A stretch of DNA of 64,000 bases from Maylandia zebra (Eukaryota; Chordata; Actinopteri; Cichliformes; Cichlidae): NCBI RefSeq assembly GCF_041146795.1, contig NC_135177.1, positions 19,605,560 to 19,669,559 of the forward strand. The letters run 5' to 3'. Shown here piece after piece: positions 1-11,499 of this stretch (within the stretch, counting starts at the first letter, position 1; the number at the start of each line of letters is the position of its first letter). Under the pieces are notes generated by a model. It worked only from the letters and a program-made list of their open reading frames with translations, was not told the origin of the DNA and made no database searches. The position numbers and the translations under genes were made by a program.

Positions 1-3000
1 TGGCTGTGGCCTCATCCAGTCTCCTCTTTACCTCCTCTTTCTCTTCCAGCAGGGCCTGGGAAGAATGCTGCACTTCCTGTGAGACATAAGACAGAAGTAA
101 AGTTCAGCTGAAATAAAAAGAAAGCCTCATAATTCATAAAAAAAATACAACACTTCTTGCAGTACCTAACTTCCTAACATACAACTTTCCATCTCTGACT
201 CAAAGCTTGAGGAAAAATGTGTGCAAAACATTAAAATTTTATTGTCTTTGAAATACAAGTCTAATTCAAAATGAACGTGATGGCTTGATAGAGAGTTTTA
301 AATGTTCAAGAAAAAATGAAATGAATATTTTACAATTTGTTTATAGGCAGAATTTTGGAATCTTTATATTCACACACCATAAAAAAATCATATAAAAGTC
401 TAGTCATAAAATTAACAGCCACAAAATCTGTAATCATGTTTTCATCTGAAAGCCGTTTTAAAACCAGCAGATTTATGGCAGAAAATGGCAAAGTGAATTA
501 TGACTGACAATGCTTTTAAGACCTAATGTTATACTATAAAAAGCAGAATTACAACTTTGATAATACAGACATCCATATCCATCAGTGTGTGATTTATTTT
601 TTCAGTACATCATGTGTTTGGATACATCTGCATGTTAGGACCCCTTCACTAGGGGGTGCTAAGAGACTGCTGGGCCAAATGTAAAAAGGTCCATGCAAGA
701 GCCAGTGCATTAATACTATAAATCACTGATTTCCACATGTGCTGCTTATTTTAATGACTATTAAAATATATAGCATGGCCTGAAAAAGGCATTTTGTGTT
801 ATTTACAAGTTTTAAAACTGCTACAAATACTGCATTTCTCAGCTTACTTGGTTCTCTCTTCTCAGCTGAGCACAGTTCTCCTTCTCTTGCTCACACGCCT
901 TCTGCAGGCTCTCTTTCTCAGCCTCCAGTTCCTCCTTTTCCTGCTGCAGGAGGGCCATGTTTTTAAGCAACTCATCTTTCTCCCGTTGCACTTCTTCCAC
1001 CTTTTGCTGCCAAGAAAAAACAAAAACACTTTTCAGTATTTTTAAAAGCTTAATTTACTGGTAACATACGACTGAAATCATAATTTTCAACTGTGCACGC
1101 CAGAAATTGATATTGAAGCAAAATAAAACCCAATGAAAATCGATGCGTACTGAGCGCTGCTGCTCAGGCAAATTGTACCTCGAGAATGCCAGCTTTCGTG
1201 GTGACCACCAGGATGTCAGAGTTGCATTCATCTTCCACAGTCAGCAGCTCATCCTCTGTGGGGCTGCTGGCACGGAACTGAAATGGTGTGCTGGCCCCTC
1301 GGATCTCCCCTTTGTGGGTCACATAACAAAACTGGTAGAACTCGCCATCATCATTGGGAACATAGTACCCTGGGGGAAGTAAATCACTCAGTCAGTGAGC
1401 TCAATGTTAGACAACAGAGCAACACGAATCATATTCCTCCACAAGTCTAAACATATCTCAGTTATTAGCGAATCTTAACCTGAACACTTAACCCAAAGTT
1501 ACAATAAACTGAGAGAAAAAAAAAGGCACAAAAAGAGCACAAATACTACGTAAGTGTTAAGTCCTGGTCTGGCAAATCACTTTAATTGTGCCGGTTTATG
1601 AAGGGTGGTATAAAAGACAAAAACAGAACATTAACTCAAATGTCATTAACACCAGAATGGAGATGTCTGGGAAAAGTTTCTCCTCTATCCATCCTGTCCA
1701 CAACTGCACACTTAACAATTCACTCACCAACCCACATGATATTCAGTTATTAAAAGGTGTCAAAGTTACTGAAAAGTATGTATGCTCTTACCCTGAAAGA
1801 CCACTGTTCTGTTCACTGCAGTGCCTTCCACATAGTTCTCAGGGAGAGGCGACCACAAGAATGTGTAATAGTCCCTCGCTGTGCTCCAACCAACCTGTGA
1901 GACATTGTGGGGAATTCATTCAACAAGACACCCTCACCACATCAGTGCAGCATAATAGCAATGGATGGATTAACAGGGGAACTTTCCCAAATCCGCACGC
2001 TGTCACTTCCAAAATATCTCAAACTAGTTTATTGCAGTAATCACAGGGCTTTAAATCTATCTTCGGATGATAGTGTAAGGACATGCCTACTGTAATATTT
2101 TTTCATTTACAAAAGTTATCATCTGGAAACCACTCCTGCTAACCATGTGCATGTGGTCTGGCCCTTATCATGAAAAAGCCTAGCTGTGGAAATGTAGCTA
2201 CAACTCACTTCAAACAGGAAAGTGGAAATAGGTGAAAATTTTATACATAGGCAACTTGAAAATGAAAACCAAAATTTAATTATACGTATTTTATGTGTTG
2301 TTAACTGATGACTGATGAGGGGGAAGTGCAGAAAATACATCCATAACTTCAGACTGGTGCCATAAAACTGTCAAACAAAATCAGTGTCACATTGAGCTTG
2401 CTGGTTTTTGGTGTGCACTCCCAGGCGCAAGCATGCATCTACAACAAGCCCAGTTAAACCCCATTACACCATTACACCTAAGTTGGTTAAGTTGTGGTGT
2501 GACTTTCAAAACTCTGCTCTTAAAAAAAGGCAACGAAAAGAAAAATCATACAAGCAAATTGCACTGCAGATACACTGTGTTTCTAGAAAGCTGCATGTAG
2601 GAAGCCTTTTTGCAACGTCTGGGCAGTTTATTTTCTCACCTGTGTGCAAACAGCCTGCAGCCACAATACTGTGAGTGTTCATCAGAGCCAGAGATAGAAG
2701 GCCCTGGTGCTCCAAAACCCCCAGTGCAGTTCCAGCCTCCAGCAGTAAAAAACAGGAAGCAATTAAAACATTCACCTAGTTAGTGAGTGTCATTACTGAA
2801 GGCTAGCCCTCACCAGTCCACTCATTAGAGCTGCAGAGGTGGTGGTGGTGGGTGAAACCTCTGTAGGGAAATTACAACAGAGGACTTTGCAATGTTGTAA
2901 ATTCCTGTTTTTCCTCATAGATATTAGACAAAAGGCAGAGAAAGTGTAAGGCTACCATAACAACACCAAAACACTGGTTTCAGATCAGTGACTAAGACAA

Positions 3001-4230
3001 AAACACAGATAACACTGTAAGAGTAAACTTTCCAAAACCTAAAAGAAGTCTGAACGTCTACCTATGCAACATGCTCTTCAGCTTTAACACGATTTTTCAT
3101 CAGCACTTCAGCAAGAATGCTGACAGAAGTGAGTGACAGTATTCCCCCAGGAAGTACTGTAACATCTATCTGCCAATTAGCCTATATAAATTCAAGAGTT
3201 ATTCATGAATCACACAGACAGGTTGTGGTCAGACAGGTTAATTATAACGTTGGGTTAGCTTTCTCCTGGGCCAATGCTGACAACCTGCCTCAACATTCCT
3301 TCATAAAGCCGAAAACAGCTAGCACCAGCTCCATACTTGCAGTTATGGAACAACAACATCAAACCGACAGGGACCCATACTAAAACAAACATTTCCTTAA
3401 TCCATTTACCATCAAGACCTTAATTACTTTATCTAATTATTAATATGATTAGTATTAATTTGACCAAACTAGTTTGAAGGTTGCTGTGCTTTTCTATTTC
3501 CTCTTAATAAATCATAAGCCTTGTATAATATATAAATATAATACTTGTATAACTATGCATGTGACGAATAAAAAAATCTTGAATCCTGAATCTTAAATAA
3601 GCCAGGTTACCGAGTTATTTAGTGGGAACATTGAAAGGAAGAACGAGCCTGTGCCAAAAGCAGCTATAACTACTCTTTGGAGCTCACGCGAATGTGTGTA
3701 AAGCTCTATCATTTGCCTGGATAGGTAAATGATAGAGCTTTGGCACCAAGCATTACGTCTGTCAACAGTGTCAATGATTTATACAATTTAAAATCCTGCA
3801 CTCAGCCTTTTCTGCTGACGCTCTATTGTTTGGAAGCTCAAGAAATTTGTAGTTTTAAGATTTATGCTGCCAGTTGGTGCCTACCTTCAGGCTAAACACA
3901 ATGTGATGAGGTATCACAATGCAGTACCCAATTTGGTATGTAAACAGCCTCCAGATAATACACGATCCAACTTCAATATGAAGGCATGACCTAATTTATC
4001 AGTGAGGTTAGGGAAAGTGTCTCTGCATATACCCACAATAATATCACATGTAAAGCAAAGTGCACACATCAATAGTTGACATAACAAGGACAGTAAACTT
4101 AGGAGCTTGAATCAATATTGCAAAGAAATTAACAATTGAACCTATTTCTTGGGCTGTATTACTTGAACTATAGCATGACATTAGAATGAGTGCATGCTGC
4201 AAATAACATATATATATATATACACATATG

Positions 4231-4315
<85 letters not shown>

Positions 4316-5522
4316 CTGAAGTTTTCATCTTCAGTCATCTTTTCCTTTCCACTAAAGTAACACACGTTTTGCAGTCTCAATGCGAGTAAACGATCTGTGA
4401 GTTTATGAGTCACAGACAGTCTAGTTGAATCCTATATAACAATCCTGCAATTACCTATTAATGAGTGACACTGTAGTCAGCATTACAATATTGTTACATT
4501 ATAACCTGTCCAAATTGTAAAAGAAAGGTAACATACTTTTTAACTACAAGATAAGCAGTTATATTTGCAAATTATTTCAAGAGAATTTGGGGGTTTTAAT
4601 ACTTCTATTAGGAAAGGAAGCCACTGTTAACACATGTTTTAAAACTTTACATGCAACTGTGTGCACCTGTGGCACTGTTAAAGTATAATTTATCAGTTCT
4701 GTCTCTTCGTATATGCTTCAGCTATAACATCTGAGGAAATACACTGTTACAACTAATTTGGCTGTGGATTTAGCTTTAACTCATTATTTAGCCATTGTTT
4801 AATTCAGAAGACAACTAACAAAATCAGCACAAGCAGATTGAGAGAGAAAGAGCCATAAGGCTGGGTTCGTTAATGTGATGTATTTAATCTTAGCTTCCAT
4901 CTCAACTTCAGTAGATAAAAAGCATGCTGGTCTTAATAATAAGCCTAAAGTCACGATTCAATGCAGATGAGGCTAATGTAAAGCTACTGGGTTGGATTTA
5001 ATGCACTTCTATAACAAGGCCCATATGGGACACCCAAGCACATGGTGGAGGTTAAAATGCTCCACTTCCTCTGTCAAGTTTCAAGTGGATAAACTTGAAA
5101 TCTCTCTTTTATTCCATAGATAAAATAGTTTATACAACAGACAGTCTAGATGTAAACTGCAGGCTGTTCATAATACAAATTAAATTATCAGACAGTATTT
5201 TTACTTTCCATTATATCACACATAAAGTGCTCTAGTGGTCTAGTTATGAAAATACACATTGGACTACTTCTGTTAGTACCATCATGGATTCATAGTCCTC
5301 ATTGATCATAATTATATATCGTGCTTTATTATTCCGCTCATTCACCTTGAAAATGCCAACCCAGTCCTTTGGATGCGGTTTGATGAACTGTGTCAGGGTA
5401 TAGTGACACTCCAACGCAGCATGGGGCAGGTAGCTCTTCCCCACATTCTGGAAGATGACGTGGGCAAAATTTGACGTGTCCATGTTGTTGCTTAACAATG
5501 TCCTATCCAGGAGCAGTGCCAT
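1..5522 (-). CDS. tax1bp1b: tax1bp1b, Tax1-binding protein 1 (N-terminal part; continues beyond window start)
   Basis: Autophagy receptor of the TAX1BP1/CALCOCO family that links ubiquitin signalling and A20-dependent NF-kB control to autophagosomes in the cytoplasm. Five coding exons read on the minus strand: 5522-5346, 1894-1792, 1369-1179, 1006-848 and 76-1. All have AG/GT borders and compatible phases. The first three encode the SKICH domain ([57 protein letters not shown]), nearly identical to the vertebrate family. The next two encode coiled coil rich in Glu, Lys and Gln. An in-frame ATG at 5522 precedes a second at 5483 (MDTSNFAHV); an upstream in-frame TGA excludes earlier starts. Family homology favours the second ATG, so the start is uncertain. 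The zinc-finger C terminus is outside the window. The b suffix is inferred from linkage to HoxAb. Confidence 0.93.
77..847. other. tax1bp1b intron, no gene seen
   Basis: AT-rich intronic sequence between coiled-coil exons. The only notable item is a weak CTCF-like core on the plus strand at 646-659 (12 of 14 consensus positions). Confidence 0.6.
3535..3600 (+). repeat. possible LINE/SINE 3' tail fragment
   Basis: A short segment reads GTGACGAATAAAAAAATC followed by a duplicated TTGAATC-like unit. This resembles the 3' tails of fish L2/RTE-type retroposons. Assignment is by resemblance only. Confidence 0.3.
3700..3741. repeat. near-perfect inverted repeat (19-bp arms)
   Basis: Arms 3700-3718 and 3723-3741 are reverse complements with one mismatch and a 4-base loop. 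It lies in a tax1bp1b intron. Confidence 0.85.
4208..4310. repeat. (TA)n microsatellite
   Basis: About 100 bases of alternating TA interrupted once by a CACATATGTATGTG segment. It gives spurious IYIYIY reading frames. Confidence 0.97.
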
Positions 5523-5708
5523 AAAATCCACTCAGCAGTGGCTACAAAGGAAGACAAAAGCAATCAAATATATATGAAATGCCCACAGAAACAAGTACAA
5601 CAAATGACTGGAGTAGTGAAAAGACAAACTAGTCAACTTCAATGAAGGTTTAATCATTCGATTCCTAAATTTTGGCCATAGAATGTAATTTATGATAAAT
5701 AGACTGTT

Positions 5709-5892
5709 TTTTTTATATAGCGCTTTTCCACTCTACTTGAGCATACTGTCTAATATTCACACACATTCACACTCCATTAAACATATTAGGAATAACCCGG
5801 GGTTTTGTCCAAATACTTGCAGACTACAGCAGTCAGACATCGACCAACTAAACCCCTGATTAGTAGATGACCTGTTCTACCTCCTCAGACAC
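5709..5892 (-). repeat. degraded tRNA-derived SINE
   Basis: The left part carries the TATATAGCGCTTTTCCACTCT motif typical of a widespread fish SINE tail region, followed by CACACACATTCACACTCC. The right end, read on the minus strand, resembles a tRNA head (GAGGAGGTAGA). It is strongly diverged. Confidence 0.55.
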
Positions 5893-6719
5893 TACTACCC
5901 CTAAATATTTATTCAATGAACTGTTTAGTTTACATTAATATAAAAAGTATTCCAACGTAAATGGTGGTTTTTAACCAGTTTAGCTTTCAGGCAAGCTAGA
6001 GTTAGTTTGACACAGCAAATACAATCCTTATTATCTGCAGACATTTCTCAATGAGCCCTTAAGATATGTTAGCAAGTGGATGGACAAATCTATCTTGAAC
6101 TTCAAGTCCCATTTCATTTTGGTAAGCGGTATGGATTCCTATTTTCAAACCTCCATGAAATCAAAGCATTGGGAAGTCCTTGTGAAAGTGTTAAGTCAAA
6201 AAAAAAGAATAACTTCAACACTGTCATTAAGAATTTGATTTAAATGGCTGGCAAGCTTGTAATTTGCCAGCAGTAAACTCAGCCACGGTTCATGACAACC
6301 AAATTTTATTCAAGTCGTGACATTTTAGTTCCAGAACATGTCAGGAAAAAAATTAAAAAGAATTACAACAGGAAACCACTAGGGGTGCAATGATACTCGT
6401 ATCGATATTGAACCGTTCATACAGTGCTTTTGGTTCGGTACGCATATGTATCAAACAATACAAAATTTTAAATTTATTTTATCAACTTTTCTTCTGACGA
6501 TGCTGTCTGTGTTGAGCGCTCAGTGGATCTGCGCTCGACAGTGCAGCCTAGGCGGAGTAGTCGAATGCAGATTCACTGAGCGCAGGGCAAGCTAGCGAGA
6601 CAGAAGTTAAGCTCTCCTTACAACATGGCAAATTGAACCCCCCACTAGAGCTGGGCGATATAAGATTTTTTCATATCACGATATGTTTTTTTCATTTCAG
6701 GCGATAACGATATCTATCA

Positions 6720-6964
6720 GTGTAAAGTAATCAGTGTAAAGTGTAAAGTGTGCGTGTTAGTCCCCATAGGGAAATAGTTCCTCTGCATTTAACCCATTCA
6801 CCCAGTGAAGCAGTGGGCAGCCACCAGTGCAACGCCCGGGGAGCAGTGTGTAGGGACGGTACCTTGCTCAGGGGTACCTCAGGGTAGCCGTTCAGTGGAG
6901 TTGAACCCCCGACCTTCCGATCATGGGGCCACCACTCTACCTACTGAGCTATCCCTGCCCCCAA
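6720..6964 (-). repeat. tRNA-derived SINE inside the inner hAT element
   Basis: Read on the minus strand the right end gives a tRNA-like promoter: A box TAGCTCAGTAGG and B box GGTTCAACTCC. The insertion is bounded by CTATCA on both sides (6714-6719 and 6965-6970), a plausible target duplication. Confidence 0.8.
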
Positions 6965-7444
6965 CTATCACGATATAAGCCAAATAACTATATTTGTAAG
7001 ATTTAAATGTGCCGTTGCTCACAAGTAAAATGTGAAATAATCAGCAGCTTGTTTTCATTTAAATATTTATTTCCCATAATAAGTTCAACAGGGTAGATGT
7101 ACTTAAGGAACATGAGACTTTTTCAGATAAATAAAGGCAAATATTGCAAACTACACAAAAGGCAGCCGCTAAAGCGTTTAAGTTTCAAAATAGAACAAAC
7201 AAAACAGACTAAATTGTCAATTCCCCTTAGAAACAAAATATTAATTCTAAAAATAAATCTTAGTTTGTTTTACAGAAGAACAGACAAAACTGACTAACTT
7301 TTGTCAATATCAAATAAACTGAGAACTAAAAGGAAATTCTCAATCTCTCCTTGTTGTATAGCTTAGCTTTTCAAACAGTTTTAACAGTTACTTTAGTCTG
7401 ACAAAAGCCGAATGACGAATTAGCGCTTCCAGTCAGAGACTGAG

Positions 7445-7993
7445 GCTACGTCCACACGTACACGGGTATTTTTGAAAACGGAGATTTTCCGTTTTCGTTT
7501 TAAAAAATAATCCCGTCCACACATAAAGGGAGAAATGAAGGAAAACGCTGCTATGAACATGCCAAAGCAGCAGGTGGCGCTAGATTCCTAACCGTGCAGA
7601 AATGTTGGCCAATCAGAAGTCTAGAAGCCTCGGTGGGAAAAAGTAAACAAAGCTGGGGCATAGAAGCAGAACCGAGTCGTATGTGTGGAGGGACAGTAAC
7701 TGTGTGTATATGTAAGCATTTAAACACTGCAGAGAGTAGAATTGACAGTAACAGTATTGTAGAAATTCATTTCACCGAAACAATAACGTGGCGCACAGTG
7801 TGACGTCAAAAAATGCGCACACCTTTGACGCTGCGTTTTCTCCGTTTTTCTAGTCCACACGTAAATGCAAAAACTGAGTTTTTAAAAATCTTCGTTTTCA
7901 GTGACCAAAAACGCCGTTTACGTGTGGACAAAAGGTGCAAACGCATAGAAAAATCTGCGTTTTCGAAAATACCCGGGTACGTGTGGACGTAGC
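7445..7993. mobile_element. MITE inside the inner hAT element
   Basis: The ends GCTACGTCCACACGTAC and GTACGTGTGGACGTAGC are inverted repeats. Similarity continues inward (CGGGTATTTT-AAAACG), with further internal copies of ACGTGTGGAC and CGTTTTC. No clear target duplication was seen. It contains a CTCF-like core at 7567-7580. Confidence 0.85.
7567..7580 (+). promoter_or_regulatory. CTCF-like core motif inside a MITE
   Basis: GCAGCAGGTGGCGC matches the CTCF core CCASNAGRKGGCRS at 13 of 14 positions. Binding is inferred, not shown. Confidence 0.45.
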
Positions 7994-10456
7994 GCATGCA
8001 CCAGTTTATTGTATTTCCAGACTTGCTTTCGGCACAATTTACAGTGCACGCTACTCTGTTTTTTGTCAGACTTGAAATAGCCGAAATACCTTCACACTAC
8101 GGAACTTCTATGGCTCTTCCGTTCGACAATCTCTCCGGCATTGGAACCATCATCTGTTTTCTCTTCGGTAACCTTCGGTCACGCTCAGTTGATTTCTCTA
8201 GTCGGCACACTCATTTCCTCCATTACCCGGGCAGTACGGTGGCTGGCTGCTTTCCAAACAAATACACATGTGCGGCTTGGCACTTGTGCTGTACGTAACA
8301 AGTCACGTGACGTGACGCTGCGGCTGTGATTGGTTCGGCTCTGCGCTACTTAATTTGGATTGGCTGTTCTTTTTTTCTTTTTTTTTTTTAAGAGGACAAG
8401 AGCGGCGAGGTCTATCGCGATAGTTTAATTTTTCTATCGAGAAAAAGTTATATCGCGATACATATCGTTTTTGTTCTATCGCCCAGCTCTACCCCCCACC
8501 CTAATTCAGATCTGGCGTTTGGAACTATTTTGGTTTTCATGTGACGTATGACCCTGAAGGTAAGCGCGTAATGGACTAAAGTAAAACAGTATGTTGGATG
8601 TGCCACGCAATGCTCAATTACATTAGTGGGAACTAGTGTGTTACCGCAGTTAGCTCATTAATGTGTTGGCCGTCCAGCCCCACGCACAGGGCGATCCGCG
8701 GTAGCTCGTTAACAGAGATTTGCCGTGTTGTGGCTTTAACGTCATTTCAACGAGATTAACGCTGACAGCACTAGTGGGAACACAACGAATATGACTGCAC
8801 ATTTACTCCGACAGCATCCTAGTACAAAGACAAGTGGAAGCAGACAAAAACAACAAGCACGCATGCTACAAACTTTACCAGAGTCATTTAGACAGCCGTT
8901 AGCACATGATTCTCCTTATGGGGACCTGATATGTTTAATATGCTGCTGAGAGTATGCCCCAGAAGAAGCGTATAGTATAGCTTTTATTTTGGAAAGAGCC
9001 ATTTCTCTGTAATAAACTCTCTTTTCCAAAGATGAGTGATTCCTCAATCAGACATATTTATTTATTTTTATTACTTTGTTGTTTCAGCAACATTAAATTT
9101 AAAAACTGTACTTTTGAGTTAAAATATATATTTATAATTTTAATAAATGACAAATTAAAAAGGCATGAACATTTTTTTTGTATCGAAAAAATATCGAACC
9201 GTGACACCAAAGTATCGAACCGAACCGTGAATTTTGTGTATCGTTGCACCCCTAGAAACCAACCCATAACTATACACACGGTTTAGGGTCAGCTTTAAAG
9301 CCCTTGGAGTGTGTCCTGAGCTGATTAACATCCTGAGATCAACTGAAATGTATAATCTCAAGAAAAAGCCCTGACACAGTAGAGTAAATATTGAAAGCTG
9401 AAACAAAGTTACTCTGATAACAAAGACAGGCATACAAAAGCCTATTATAATATGATAGTATCCTTGAGATTTAGTTAAACATTTATTTTCTTGAAAGCAA
9501 AGCAAAGAAAGCTCTCCAAAGCTAGAAAACACATTACCCAGCAGTCTTTTAATTTGTACTTTGTATATACCTCTGATCACTTTACCTGCACACGAAAGTA
9601 ATTTTTCAAATTAATACAGTTTGTAATAAACGATCTAATACAAACAAACAAACAAAAACACTTGTTGGTTTTTTTTATTGCAAACAATCCGGGAGATCGG
9701 GTATTCTTCTTGTAAGTGTAAAGTAACAGGGAATCTACTTTATAAGCCTGGATGAAGCATGGCTCCGTTGTAATTTATACTTAGCCACATTTTAGATACT
9801 GAATACATTCTTTCAATTCATACGCGATCTACTCTTTTAATACGCGAGGGGTTACCACTGAATTTTAAATTGTGCCTCTTAATGACGATATATCCTAGCA
9901 CGCGAGGTGACACAGTGCCAACTCATAAGAAAAACTAGAGAAAAACAAAGCTTATTGGCCTACTACCACCAAGTTAAACAACATAAAAAACCCGGCCACG
10001 TGAGTAAGAAGGGGGAGGGATTTTCCATTTGGGCCTTAGCCAAAATATTTTTCTTCGACGTAATTAGGCCTTTGACTCAAAACATTTCCCCAGTCGATGA
10101 TCGGAAATTCAGCCAACACAGCCATAATCCACATCAATCGAAAAAGTTATCAACCCTAAGTATAACATCAAATTAAAAAAAAATCGCAAATGGAAATGGC
10201 TGAATCCGTGGCGAGGCCTAACTTGAAAACATTGACCACATCTGGCTAAGTTAGCTATACAGCTAACTGGCTAATGCTAGCAACATACTTCTTAGGAGAC
10301 TAATAACCACAAAACAATGGAACTAAACTAAAAAAACGCTAACCACTCGGTAGAATATCCATTTTAACTCTCTTAATACATGGCGTTAGATTAAACACGA
10401 CAAAACAGCGGAGAGAGCAGTGCTATTGGGGACAAGGTTAAAGCTAACGTAAACAG

Positions 10457-10477
10457 CTCGCGACGATGTGTCGCGAG
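10457..10477. promoter_or_regulatory. CTCGCGA inverted repeat near tax1bp1b exon 1
   Basis: CTCGCGA (10457-10463) and TCGCGAG (10471-10477) face each other across 7 bases. They resemble halves of the TCTCGCGAGA core-promoter motif found at CpG-rich vertebrate promoters. Confidence 0.35.
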
Positions 10478-10563
10478 AAAACCTCTAAAAACAAACGCAG
10501 ATCAGATTGAAATACCAAGAGTCGTATACTTCATCTAAATTATCAAATAAACCATGAACATAC

Positions 10564-10660
10564 CTAGTTGTCATGTTGGGCAGCAGCTGAAATCCCAACG
10601 TATCACAGAAACAATTGTTGACGCAGTTCAGTGCTTTCCCCGTGCCCCCTTCCTGGAATA
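10564..10660 (-). other. tax1bp1b: probable 5' UTR exon 1 of tax1bp1b
   Basis: On the minus strand a good donor (CTAG|GTATGT) lies at 10564/10563. Upstream sequence is of mixed composition and ends near the divergent hibadh promoter. The first coding exon has an acceptor just upstream of its ATG (TTTGTAG near 5535), so a non-coding first exon is required; this is the best candidate. The 5' limit is a guess. Confidence 0.5.
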
Positions 10661-11499
10661 ATAACATTACGTCATTTCCGTAAAGGGCCACTAAGAGGAG
10701 AAATTGTGACATTATAATTAATAACTTTGTTACAAAGAATACATCGATGATAACGTTGTAGCAATGTGTAGATTCACATGACACACCTTACTTTAGTGGG
10801 ATTCGTTTATGTTTCTCCCAAGATCAAAACAAAGTATCAAACAAATGATTACTATGTATTTTAAAAACAGCACCAGCAATGTAGTTATATAATAAAATAT
10901 TTAGGAGTAAAATGGCAATTTTTCTTCAACAAAAAAATACTAATATTAGTTATTTACTGGCATAATTATTTACAGGACCTGAATAATTCTTCCAACACCG
11001 TGGAGCTGTGGCTTTGGTCATCTGCAAGAAATCAGAATCAGAATCAGAATCAGAATACTTTATTGATCCCTGGGGGAAATTATTTAAGAAAACACATGTG
11101 CGTAATCGGGCACACTTCTAGATATATATTCATAAAGAGAGAGTATATGTGTGTATATAGAATGTTAGTTTCTTTTCAATCAGAATACATAGGTTACTTC
11201 CCACAGGCACCGTGAATAGAATTTAATTTATAAGAAATAGAATAAATAAAATACAAGATGTAATATAGTATGTGATGTGAACTGTTGGGCATTCTGTTAT
11301 TTTTATTTATTATTTATTTATGTTTTAAGCATAAGCGGAAGAGAATGGACGTTTTTTTTTTTTAGTCTTGACCCTCCCCTGTAGCTCAGTGGCAGAAACC
11401 GGTAGGCGGTATTGTGCAGATCTCTAAATTGATTGGAGGGCTCAGCCGTCATCATTGCACGTACTATTACGTCACACGTAAGGTCAAGAGGAAAGAAGT
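10661..11499. other. divergent tax1bp1b/hibadh promoter region
   Basis: About 0.84 kb separates the probable tax1bp1b first exon from the hibadh start codon, so the two genes are transcribed divergently. A small fish repeat fragment lies at 11033-11080. The segment just upstream of hibadh is of more mixed composition than the surrounding AT-rich DNA. No TATA box is obvious. Confidence 0.6.
11033..11080 (+). repeat. common fish repeat fragment with AGAATC repeats
   Basis: Several copies of AGAATC are followed by ACTTTATTGATCCCTGGGGG, a phrase seen in many dispersed fish repeats. Confidence 0.55.

Larger units (their letters stand above)
1895..5345. other. tax1bp1b intron with TA microsatellite and short hairpin
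   Basis: The 3.4-kb intron splits the SKICH domain. It contains a 19-bp-arm hairpin at 3700-3741, a possible LINE/SINE tail near 3540-3600 and a long TA repeat at 4208-4310. No coding exon was recognised inside it. Confidence 0.6.
6646..8491. mobile_element. inner hAT-like element inserted in the outer one
   Basis: The termini TAGAGCTGGGCGATA and TATCGCCCAGCTCTA... form an inverted repeat with GATAT-rich subterminal sequence. The flanks carry a perfect 8-base target duplication, CCCCCCAC (6638-6645 and 8492-8499). No transposase frame was recognised. It contains its own SINE and MITE. Confidence 0.9.
6380..9254. mobile_element. outer hAT-like non-autonomous DNA transposon
   Basis: The ends are inverted repeats: TAGGGGTGCAATGATAC on the left and GTATCGTTGCACCCCTA on the right. 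They are followed inward by repeated ATCGAACCG-type motifs. The 8-base flanks GAAACCAC (6372-6379) and GAAACCAA (9255-9262) match at 7 of 8 positions, the size expected for hAT target duplications. No transposase was recognised. About 1.85 kb of it is a later insertion. Confidence 0.85.
5536..10563. other. tax1bp1b intron 1, filled with nested transposons
   Basis: The 5-kb first intron holds a SINE (5709-5892) and a hAT-like element (6380-9254). The latter contains a second hAT-like element, a second SINE and a MITE. No coding exon was recognised. A TCGCGA inverted repeat lies at 10457-10477, close to exon 1. Confidence 0.75.

Noticed and set aside
9155-9580. 141-aa open frame on the minus strand
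   Set aside because: It crosses the end of the outer hAT-like element into intron and has no known motif; it is a chance frame.
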